From: Patescibacteria group bacterium UBA4067
GTDB lineage: Bacteria > Patescibacteriota > Minisyncoccia > Minisyncoccales > Minisyncoccaceae
Direction: 5' to 3'
Assembly: GCA_002382025.1 (NCBI GenBank)
Contig: DFZB01000034.1
Location: 1 to 6,872, forward strand
DNA length: 6,872 bases
Part shown: positions 1 to 5,761 of the stretch, piece after piece
Numbering within the stretch: the stretch's first letter is position 1
Layout: each line of letters opens with the position of its first letter
Program-made: the position numbers and the translations under genes
The notes under the pieces: generated by a model
What the model saw: only the letters and a program-made list of their open reading frames with translations
What the model was told of the DNA's origin: nothing
Database searches by the model: none

Positions 1-785
1 ACTCTTTTTGCTCCCAATTCTTTAATTGCTCCTATTAGCTTATCTGTCATAACTGTTCCGTGAGGCATTCCAAATTCTTCTCCAATACTTACCCTAATTG
101 ATGGTGCAAATTGAAAAACAACAAACTTGTTTTTATCTTTCAAAACACTTTCTACTTCTTTTATTGAGTCTACTTCTTCAAAAGCAGCAACTGGACAATG
201 AGCAATACATTGGCCACAATATACACAATCCTTATTTTTTTGCTTTGAAGGAACAACTTCAAAAAACCCATCGTGCTCTTGTTTTTCTAAAAAATTAACT
301 CCTTGGTTTTTACAAACCTCTATACAATTTCCACAATCAATACATTTAGCACTTTTAAATAAAATTGCAGGACCAAATTCCATGGCTGGATATTCTTTTT
401 TTCTATCTTCAAATTTTCTAATATCTATTTTATATTTATTAGCCAAAGACAATAAACGACAATTATAATTTCTCATGCAATCATTACAATACTCAGCATG
501 CTGAGCAAAAAGCATTTCCAAATTAATTTTTCTTAATTTTGTTAATTCTTCTGACTCTGTTATTATCTCCATTCCTTCTTCTGCTTTTGTTGAACAAGAA
601 GTATGAAACCCTTTCTTATCTTTTATTGAAATCAAGCAAAGCCTACACCCCTGAGAAGGCTTAAGATCAGAATGATAACAAAGACTAGGAATATCTATTC
701 CGTTTCTTTGAGCAACATTTAAAACTAATTCTCCCTCATTACAAATTATTTCTTTTTGATTAATTAATATTTTTATTTTTTTCAT
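1..785 (-). CDS. hydA: [FeFe]-hydrogenase large subunit (HydA-type), N-terminal part, cut by window edge
   Basis: The frame starts at ATG 785-783 and stays open to position 1, giving 261 complete residues. Visible in order: a plant-type [2Fe-2S] domain (Cys36, 47, 50, 64); the H-x3-C-x2-C-x5-C motif of an N-terminal [4Fe-4S] cluster (His96, Cys100, 103, 109); two ferredoxin motifs (CIDCGNCIEVC at 148-158, CVYCGQCIAHCP at 187-198); then FAPSIRVSIGEEFG from 226, the typical opening of the H-cluster domain. This order is that of NuoG-like [FeFe] hydrogenases, cytoplasmic enzymes that make or oxidise H2 using ferredoxin and/or NAD(H). The H-cluster ligand motifs (TSCCP and later) lie off the window, so catalytic competence cannot be seen. 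A NuoG-like or H-cluster-less relative is the alternative, less likely given the FAPSIRV stretch. The start overlaps the stop of the NuoF/HydB-like gene by ATGA; a weak GGAA (797-794) lies 8 nt upstream. Confidence 0.88.
   Translation of the reverse strand, partial: MKKIKILINQKEIICNEGELVLNVAQRNGIDIPSLCYHSDLKPSQGCRLCLISIKDKKGFHTSCSTKAEEGMEIITESEELTKLRKINLEMLFAQHAEYCNDCMRNYNCRLLSLANKYKIDIRKFEDRKKEYPAMEFGPAILFKSAKCIDCGNCIEVCKNQGVNFLEKQEHDGFFEVVPSKQKNKDCVYCGQCIAHCPVAAFEEVDSIKEVESVLKDKNKFVVFQFAPSIRVSIGEEFGMPHGTVMTDKLIGAIKELGAKR
782..785 (-). other. ATGA stop/start overlap coupling hydB to hydA
   Basis: On the minus strand the four bases 785-782 read ATGA: ATG starts the hydrogenase large subunit and TGA ends the NuoF-like subunit. 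Such overlaps usually mean translational coupling, as expected for two subunits of one complex. Confidence 0.85.
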
Positions 786-1768
786 AATTCTATTTCCATT
801 ACCTTCTTTAAAAAACTTCTAAAAGGAACAGGTATACTTCTTCCTAAAGCACAAAAACTTGATTCTTTCAAAGAAAACAATATTTCGCTAATCATTTCTC
901 TGTTTAAGTCTCTTCTCTTAATCATTTCTCCCAAACGATATCCTCCCTCTCTACAGGGCAAACACTTATCACAATTACCATAATTAAAAAATTCAATCCA
1001 TTTTTCCATTAACCTAAAAGGATCTGTTTTTAATTTATTATAAACAGTAATTGAACCAGCGCCTAAACAAGGAGTCTTTAATTCTTCTCTTAAAAATATT
1101 TCTCCGGAAACGCCTCCACCGGCTTGAACAAAAAAGTCAAAACTAGGATAATTTTTTGTTTCTTTTAAGATTTCTTCCATGCTTAAAGATTCTTTTAATT
1201 CGTATACTCCTGGGTTTAAAACATCTCCATTGATTGAATAAAATCTTGTTTTATCATATTCCTCTTTATTGATCTTACTTGCATAATAGAATGTTTCAAC
1301 ATTATTAACTAGGGTTGGACAATCAAATAACCCTTTTTCAGCTAAATATGGTGGCTTAAATCTTGGCTCAACTCTTTTTCCTTCTATTGATTCACACAAA
1401 GCACTTTCTTCTCCACCAATATATCCTCCTGTTTTTTTAAATAAATTGATTTTCTTTTTATTAATAATCTTTTTTAAATTCTTACCATATTTTAAATAAT
1501 AATCTTTGTTTAAATAAATATATGCTTCGGATGCAGATAATTCTTCCATTGCTAAAACAATACCATTTATTAATTCTTCTGGATAATTTTCTATAATATA
1601 CTTATCCTTAAAAACACAAGGCTCTCCTTCAGAGGCATTACAAATAACATATTTTTTTTCTCCTTGAGCCTTTTTTACTAAATCCCATTTTAACCATGTT
1701 GGAAACCCTGCTCCACCCCGACCCGAAAGGTCCGCTTCTTTTAATTTCAAAATTATATTTTTAGCCAT
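782..1768 (-). CDS. hydB: NuoF/HydB-family flavin and iron-sulfur subunit, short form, likely NAD(H)-handling partner of HydA
   Basis: A 328-residue protein of the complex I 51-kDa (NuoF/HydB) family. Seen: the FMN-site loop GRGGAGFPT (16-24) followed by LKW; NASEGEP (44-50), matching the family's NADE-x-EP stretch; GGYIGGEESAL (114-124), matching GAYICGEETAL; IEGKRVEPR and PTLVNNVET (151-159); a SLBB-like middle; and a C-terminal [4Fe-4S] site, C-x2-C-x2-C at 266/269/272 plus Cys306 in FCALG. It should pass electrons between NAD(H), FMN and the iron-sulfur chain of HydA. It begins only 15 residues before GRGGAGFP, against roughly 50-60 in classical NuoF. It lacks both the N-terminal thioredoxin-like and the C-terminal ferredoxin domains of Thermotoga-type HydB. 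An in-frame TAA at 1795-1793 with no other start codon between fixes the start at 1768. It is the first gene of the operon, overlapping hydA by ATGA. The pairing with hydrogenase is inferred from context; the family call is firm. Confidence 0.9.
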   Translation of the reverse strand: MAKNIILKLKEADLSGRGGAGFPTWLKWDLVKKAQGEKKYVICNASEGEPCVFKDKYIIENYPEELINGIVLAMEELSASEAYIYLNKDYYLKYGKNLKKIINKKKINLFKKTGGYIGGEESALCESIEGKRVEPRFKPPYLAEKGLFDCPTLVNNVETFYYASKINKEEYDKTRFYSINGDVLNPGVYELKESLSMEEILKETKNYPSFDFFVQAGGGVSGEIFLREELKTPCLGAGSITVYNKLKTDPFRLMEKWIEFFNYGNCDKCLPCREGGYRLGEMIKRRDLNREMISEILFSLKESSFCALGRSIPVPFRSFLKKVMEIEL

Positions 1769-1781
1769 AAATTTTAATTTA

Positions 1782-1803
1782 TTGTGTTTAAATTATAGCA
1801 CAA
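1782..1803. repeat. Inverted repeat TTGTG-N12-CACAA over the hydBA -10 region
   Basis: TTGTG at 1782-1786 and CACAA at 1799-1803 form a 5-bp inverted repeat that brackets the -10 box and the predicted start site. The half-sites equal the arms of the redox regulator Rex operator (TTGTG-N8-CACAA), but the spacing here is 12 rather than 8, so a Rex site is not established. It could be a chance repeat in A+T-rich DNA. Confidence 0.3.
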
Positions 1804-1821
1804 AAAACATTAAAAAAACAA
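1792..1821 (-). promoter_or_regulatory. Sigma70-type promoter of the hydBA operon, extended -10
   Basis: Reading the minus strand, a -35-like TTGTTT (1821-1816) is followed after 18 bp by a perfect TATAAT (1797-1792) preceded by TGC, an extended -10. The predicted start near 1785 leaves a leader of about 17 nt before the ATG at 1768, and that leader has no Shine-Dalgarno sequence. Position and motif quality support the call; the start site is inferred. Confidence 0.7.
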
Positions 1822-1824
1822 CCG

Positions 1825-1853
1825 TTGCCAAATTACATTAAAAATAGTATTAT
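1825..1853 (+). promoter_or_regulatory. Sigma70-type promoter of the DUF2090 gene, nearly leaderless
   Basis: TTGCCA (1825-1830), a 17-bp spacer and TATTAT (1848-1853) fit a sigma70 promoter. The start about 7 nt past the -10 would fall near 1860, one or two bases before the ATG at 1862, so the mRNA would be leaderless or nearly so. Its -35 box lies 3 bp from the -35 of the opposing hydBA promoter, so the two promoters are back to back and polymerases may compete. Confidence 0.65.
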
Positions 1854-1861
1854 ATATTTAT

Positions 1862-2653
1862 ATGAAAAAAGAATTATTCATTTTACCATTTGATCATCGT
1901 TCTTCTTTTATTAAAGACGTCCTTAAGATAAAAGGAAAACCAAATAAAAAGGAAAAAGAAACTATATCTCACTTAAAAGAAACTATTTTCTTAGGGTTTC
2001 TTGATTTCGTCAAAAACAAAAAGAATTTTGGAATACTTGTTGATGAAGAATATGGAAAAAACATAATTGAGCGAGCAAAAGAAGAAAAAACAATAGTTTC
2101 TATTTCTGTTGAAAAAAGCGGAAAACAGCAATTTGAATTTGAATATGGCAATAAATTCAAAGAACATATTAATAAATTTAAGCCTGATTATGTAAAACTT
2201 CTTGTCAGATACAACTTAAAAGAAGATAACACAAAACAGCTTAATAATTTTAAAAAACTAAATAATTTCTGTAAAAATAATGATTATAAAATAATTTTTG
2301 AATTATTGATTAAAAATAAATCGCAAGTAAGCAAAATAATTGAGGAAATTAAACAGGTTATTCAACCAGATATTTGGAAGCTCGAAGGAGATAATAACTG
2401 GAACAAAGTAATCAAATCAATCAATGAAAATTCCCAAATAATAATGCTTGGCAGAGGAGAAAACATAAAAATGGTTGAAAAATGGATTAAAAATGCTAAA
2501 CCATTTAAAAAAATCATTGGTTTTGCAGTTGGTAGGACCATATTCATGAACCCAATAAAAAATTACTATAACAAAAAAATATCTAGAGAAATCGCTATTA
2601 AAAAAATATCAGGTAATTTTAAATATTTTGTTAATTTCTGGAAAAGTAATTAA
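1862..2653 (+). CDS. DUF2090 / IolC C-terminal-like protein, class I aldolase-type barrel
   Basis: A 263-residue soluble protein resembling the DUF2090 family, which forms the C-terminal half of some IolC proteins and is linked to 2-deoxy-5-keto-gluconate-6-phosphate aldolase. Recognisable pieces, in the order of a TIM-barrel enzyme: LPFDHRSSF (8-16), GILVDEEYG (57-65), SISVEKSG (80-87), YVKLLVRYN (110-118), IFELLI (145-150), DIWKLEG (170-176), MLGRG (195-199) and GFAVGRTIF (220-228). Lys173 in WKLEG is the best candidate for a Schiff-base lysine, by analogy with the KVE motif of LacD-type aldolases; Lys112 is a second candidate. Both are inference. There is no PfkB kinase domain and no inositol gene nearby, so the substrate is unknown; a sugar-phosphate aldolase role is plausible. 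It is the only plus-strand gene in the window, and its stop overlaps the stop of the convergent ribonuclease gene. Confidence 0.75.
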   Translation: MKKELFILPFDHRSSFIKDVLKIKGKPNKKEKETISHLKETIFLGFLDFVKNKKNFGILVDEEYGKNIIERAKEEKTIVSISVEKSGKQQFEFEYGNKFKEHINKFKPDYVKLLVRYNLKEDNTKQLNNFKKLNNFCKNNDYKIIFELLIKNKSQVSKIIEEIKQVIQPDIWKLEGDNNWNKVIKSINENSQIIMLGRGENIKMVEKWIKNAKPFKKIIGFAVGRTIFMNPIKNYYNKKISREIAIKKISGNFKYFVNFWKSN

Positions 2654-3987
2654 ATTTCGTAAATTTTTTCGTAAAAAGGAACAACACAATTTAATCCTAA
2701 TTTTTCTTTTATTTTTTTACCCAACTCTAAACTAGATTCTTCTTCTCCGTGAACAATAAAAATATTACTAGGTTTTGGTTTTTGAATATTAGAAATCCAT
2801 TTAATAATTTGTCCTTGATCTCCATGAGAAGAAAAAGAGCGAATAGAAGAAACATCTGCTTTAACTTTTATATTCTTTTTGTCTATTGTAACTGTTTTTG
2901 CTCCATTGGCTAAAGAATTTCCAAGGGTTCCTTCAACCTGAAAAGCAACTAACAATAATTTGTTTTTAGAATTATTTAAGTGTTTTTTTAAATAACCCCC
3001 TATCCTTCCCCCATTACACATTCCGCTTCCTGCCAAAACTATTTTTGCTCCTTTTATAGCACTAATTTTTTTGTATTGATTTGGTTTTTTAACATACTTA
3101 AGCCCTCTAAAATCAAATAAATCTTCTCCTTTTTTCATCAATTCAAAAGCTTGTTCGTCAAATAAATGAATAAAATCTCTGTAAATATCTGTAATCGTAA
3201 TAGCTAAGGGACTGTCAAAAAAAACAGGAACAAAAGGAGTTTCTCCTTTTACTAAAAGACGTTTTAATTCAAATATTATTTCTTGACTTCTTTCTAAGGC
3301 AAAAACTGGTATCATTAATATTCCATTGTTTTTAATGGTATCGTTAATTGCGTCTTTCAACTGTTTTCTTCCCGCCTCTCTTGAATCATGAAAACTTGCA
3401 CCATAAGTTGATTCTATGAAAACTATATTTGCCCCATTAATTATTTCTGGATTCCTTACTATTGGAGAAGAATCATTGCCTAAATCTCCTGAAAAAACCA
3501 CTTGTTTTCCTTCTGTTGCTATTTCAAAAATACAAGATCCTAATACATGACCCGCATCTTTTAGTTTAATTTTAACATCAGGAGAAACTGTTTTTTCTTT
3601 GTTATATTCCAAAGAAACAAAATTATTAACTGCTTTATTAACATCGTCTTCAAAGTATAAAGGAGAATTTTCTTTTTCTTTTAAAAAAATTCTAGCTGAA
3701 TCTAGAAGCATCGCTTCAGCAATTCTTTTTGTCGGCTCTGTTAAATATACATTACCCTTAAATCCCTCTCTATAAAGCTTAGGAATTCTTCCACAATGAT
3801 CAACATGAGCATGAGTTAATAAAACAAAATCAATTTCGGATGGATTAAAAGAAAAGTTTTCATTTTTAAAATATGTTTCTTCGTCTTGAAACATACCACA
3901 ATCAACCAAAAATTTTGATTTCTTTGTTTCAATTAAAATACAAGAACCTGTTACTTCCCTGCATGCACCGCAAAAAGAAACTTTCAT
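2650..3987 (-). CDS. Beta-CASP metallo-beta-lactamase ribonuclease (YSH1/CPSF-like)
   Basis: A 445-residue protein, the usual length for bacterial stand-alone MBL/beta-CASP RNA nucleases. The metal ligands are all visible: Asp29 in LVDCGMFQ (motif 1), THAHVDH with His59, His61, Asp63 and His64 (motif 2), His147 in DAGHVLGS (motif 3), Asp168 in FSGDLG (motif 4). The beta-CASP part follows: Glu192 in ESTYG, PVFALERSQE, DSPLA, GSGMCNGGRI, His388 in SFSSHGDQ and His413 in FIVHGEE. It is therefore probably a zinc-dependent, cytoplasmic RNA endo- or 5' exonuclease acting in RNA processing or decay. No KH domain or RNase J C-terminal domain is present. Its start lies 2 nt after the stop of the GerMN fusion gene with no Shine-Dalgarno, so it is very likely the last gene of the pspC operon. 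Its stop shares TTAA with the convergent DUF2090 gene. Confidence 0.93.
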   Translation of the reverse strand: MKVSFCGACREVTGSCILIETKKSKFLVDCGMFQDEETYFKNENFSFNPSEIDFVLLTHAHVDHCGRIPKLYREGFKGNVYLTEPTKRIAEAMLLDSARIFLKEKENSPLYFEDDVNKAVNNFVSLEYNKEKTVSPDVKIKLKDAGHVLGSCIFEIATEGKQVVFSGDLGNDSSPIVRNPEIINGANIVFIESTYGASFHDSREAGRKQLKDAINDTIKNNGILMIPVFALERSQEIIFELKRLLVKGETPFVPVFFDSPLAITITDIYRDFIHLFDEQAFELMKKGEDLFDFRGLKYVKKPNQYKKISAIKGAKIVLAGSGMCNGGRIGGYLKKHLNNSKNKLLLVAFQVEGTLGNSLANGAKTVTIDKKNIKVKADVSSIRSFSSHGDQGQIIKWISNIQKPKPSNIFIVHGEEESSLELGKKIKEKLGLNCVVPFYEKIYEI

Positions 3988-3989
3988 AA

Positions 3990-5306
3990 TTAAGGTTGAA
4001 ATATCGATTCTGGTAAAAGAACAACCTCATTAATACCAGAAAATTGTTTAGCTGTTTTAATTATTTGATTAGCTAATAAAGATACCCTGCAAGATCCTCC
4101 ACTAGTAAATCCTGGTACATCATTAAACTCTAAATACAATATCTCATCTTTTAAATTAACTCCTAATAATTTAAATTCTTCATTTGGAAATTCTGTGATA
4201 AATCCTGCTTCTTTTTCTTCTTCTTTGATTTCTCCCTTAATCAAAAGATTAATTGCATCTTGAATTGGTGTTCTGGTTAAATCAATTTCTCTTTCAACTG
4301 GTAAAACATAGTCAACTCCACATTTAATTTCCTTGTCTTCTAACTCATTGTAATAATATAATTGAATTTTTGTTTTTGGTTTTTCTATTTCTTCCCAATT
4401 AATATTTAAACTAGCTATTCCCATTGATATTTCAATATTAATTTTCTTTTCAAACAAATCATAGTTAGGATTTTTGTATAGCTTTTCATTTTCCATAACC
4501 AAACCATTTAATACCCTGGAAGATAATCCTGAATCAAGAATTAAACTAACTCCCACGTCTTTTGGTAAAGTAATATCAATTGAACTTACTCCAGCATTAA
4601 TTTTTACATTAGAAGAAACATTGTTTCCTATTTTTAATTTTAAATTAGATGCTCCTGTATCAATATTAATATTTTCTGCTAAAACATCTCTAAAGTTAAA
4701 ATTTAAATCAGCTGCTCCTCCTTGAAACATAAAATCAATTGGAATTGAATCGTTTATTTTTAAATACAAACTATTTTCAGGGTCTACTTTTAAAAATTTA
4801 ATTTCGTCTAAAGGAATTATTGAAACAGATTGAATGTTATTTTCTTGTTTTGAGGAAATATTTAAATCCATAATATTACTAACCAATGTACCAAAAACAA
4901 GTTTTTCTTTTTCTCCACCATAAATATTAACTCTGCCAATACCGGTTTTTATGTTTATTTTTCCTTTAACCACCCCTTCTTCAAGTTCAACACCTATGGG
5001 AATATTTTTAGAATCAAAATGATTAAACTGATAAGAAAATATAGACAAAGACACAATGAATAAAACCATTAATAGTGTTATTATTCCTATAATATTTGAA
5101 ACAATATTCTTCTTAACTAAAAAAGATAATCCCAAAAAGATTATAAGTAATGGCCACAAATTAAAAATATTAAAATCAAAAACAATAAATCCCAAGGCTT
5201 TTAAGAAATAAAAAAATCCAGATAAAATTATCATTAATCCTGCAAAAACTCTTATTAAATCAAAATCGCTGACATTGCATTGATTATTTTTTTTGTTCTT
5301 TTCCAT
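3990..5306 (-). CDS. LiaF-like membrane / toast-rack / GerMN fusion protein
   Basis: A 438-residue membrane protein in three parts. Residues 1-92 hold three predicted membrane helices (about 20-41, 47-64, 72-92); the NLWPLLIIFLGL stretch (49-60) is typical of LiaI/LiaF (DUF5668-type) segments. The Lys-rich N-terminus and KK at 65-66 predict both inside, placing the rest outside. Residues about 100-310 are a beta-rich toast-rack-like (LiaF/DUF4097-like) domain with repeated short strands (NINIDTGASNLKLKIG, VKINAGVSSIDITLP, IEISMGIASLNINW). Residues about 313-433 match GerMN: IQLYYYN at the start, KLLGVNLKDEILYLEFNDV, GGSCRVSLLANQI, then INEVVLLPES. GerMN is known from spore-germination protein GerM and related envelope proteins; its biochemical role is not settled. 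LiaF-family proteins act in envelope-stress signalling. The start lies 1 nt after the pspC-like stop. This domain order looks unusual; family calls are by motif recognition only. Confidence 0.78.
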   Translation of the reverse strand: MEKNKKNNQCNVSDFDLIRVFAGLMIILSGFFYFLKALGFIVFDFNIFNLWPLLIIFLGLSFLVKKNIVSNIIGIITLLMVLFIVSLSIFSYQFNHFDSKNIPIGVELEEGVVKGKINIKTGIGRVNIYGGEKEKLVFGTLVSNIMDLNISSKQENNIQSVSIIPLDEIKFLKVDPENSLYLKINDSIPIDFMFQGGAADLNFNFRDVLAENINIDTGASNLKLKIGNNVSSNVKINAGVSSIDITLPKDVGVSLILDSGLSSRVLNGLVMENEKLYKNPNYDLFEKKINIEISMGIASLNINWEEIEKPKTKIQLYYYNELEDKEIKCGVDYVLPVEREIDLTRTPIQDAINLLIKGEIKEEEKEAGFITEFPNEEFKLLGVNLKDEILYLEFNDVPGFTSGGSCRVSLLANQIIKTAKQFSGINEVVLLPESIFQP

Positions 5307-5307
5307 T

Positions 5308-5700
5308 TTATTTTTTAATCATCTTAATACCAATAATTATAATAATCAGTGCTCCCACAATACTCCAATTAATCCAATTTAAAAAATTAATTCCCAATAG
5401 AGCAGAAGAAAGAACATTTAGTCCAAAAATGGTTATCAATACACCAACAATATTTCTTGCATCTTTTATCCAATTTCCATTTACTTTTGTTTCTTTGATT
5501 GTTTTCTTATTTTTTTTATCTTCTAGTGGCATTAAAATAGTAAGAATCAAATATAAAAATATTCCTGGCCCGCTGAAAAAAAGTAAAATAAAAAGAGCTC
5601 TAATTAATAGTGGATCAACTTCAAAATATTCAGATAATCCTCCGCAAACTCCAAATATTATTTTATTTTCACTCGAACGATATATTTTTTTATTATTCAT
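5308..5700 (-). CDS. PspC-domain membrane protein with LiaI/LiaF-like C-terminal segment
   Basis: A 130-residue small membrane protein. Residues 4-60 are a clear PspC domain: KKIYRSSENKIIFGVCGGLSEYF (a short basic lead, then GVCGGLSEYF at 17-26), VDPLLIRALF, and a hydrophobic stretch 35-57 with SGPG in its middle ending in MPLE. A Lys-rich linker (61-82) follows, then two more predicted helices (about 83-102 and 108-127). The end, INWSIVGALIIIIIGIKMIKK, resembles the NLWPLLIIFLGLSFLVKK segment of the next gene's product. PspC proteins sense or relay cytoplasmic-membrane stress; no PspA, PspB or sigma-54 activator is present, so the classical Psp pathway is not implied. It is the first gene of a tight operon (1 nt to the next gene) and has its own promoter. 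The start at 5700 is supported by the full PspC N-terminus; the leader of about 21 nt has no Shine-Dalgarno. Confidence 0.9.
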   Translation of the reverse strand: MNNKKIYRSSENKIIFGVCGGLSEYFEVDPLLIRALFILLFFSGPGIFLYLILTILMPLEDKKNKKTIKETKVNGNWIKDARNIVGVLITIFGLNVLSSALLGINFLNWINWSIVGALIIIIIGIKMIKK

Positions 5701-5727
5701 AATAAAATTATTTATTCTTATATTTAA

Positions 5728-5756
5728 ATTTTATCACTAAATGATAATATTATCAA
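5728..5756 (-). promoter_or_regulatory. Sigma70-type promoter of the pspC-GerMN-ribonuclease operon
   Basis: On the minus strand TTGATA (5756-5751), a 17-bp spacer and TAAAAT (5733-5728) give a good sigma70 match, with a predicted start near 5721. It lies in the 61-bp gap after the RsiV-like gene, so the operon can be transcribed independently of that gene, although read-through is also possible because no terminator is visible. Confidence 0.65.
5731..5755. repeat. Three alternating TTATCA half-sites overlapping the pspC promoter, possible operator
   Basis: On the plus strand: TTATCA (5731-5736), TGATAA (5742-5747), TTATCA (5750-5755). The last two form a perfect 14-bp palindrome, TGATAATATTATCA (5742-5755). 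The first half-site overlaps the -10 box and the third overlaps the -35 box, the layout expected of an operator for a dimeric repressor. No T-run follows on the minus strand, so it is not a typical terminator. The function is inferred from position only. Confidence 0.4.
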
Positions 5757-5761
5757 TCTTT

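Noticed and set aside
98..298. Plus-strand 66-codon open frame
   Set aside because: It lies antisense inside the hydrogenase large-subunit gene, whose cluster motifs make the minus-strand reading certain; the product is low-complexity and resembles no family.
782..784. Alternative genetic code with TGA read as glycine
   Set aside because: All long frames are uninterrupted under the standard bacterial code, glycines use GGN codons, and this TGA falls at the natural C-terminus of the NuoF-like protein, overlapping the next start.
1699..1735. Locally G+C-rich patch as a sign of transfer or an RNA element
   Set aside because: It encodes the glycine/arginine/proline-rich FMN loop GRGGAGFPT; the composition follows from the amino acids.
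1969..2547. Two minus-strand frames (1969-2160 and 2362-2547) and a similar plus-strand frame at 4474-4725
   Set aside because: They are opposite-strand shadows of the DUF2090 and GerMN fusion genes, short and without family resemblance.
5429..5740. Plus-strand 103-codon open frame
   Set aside because: Antisense shadow of the PspC gene, with no promoter or recognisable motif; the PspC domain on the minus strand is unambiguous.
5742..5755. Palindrome TGATAATATTATCA as terminator of the RsiV-like gene
   Set aside because: The stem is almost all A/T and no T-run follows on the minus strand; the overlap with promoter boxes fits an operator better.
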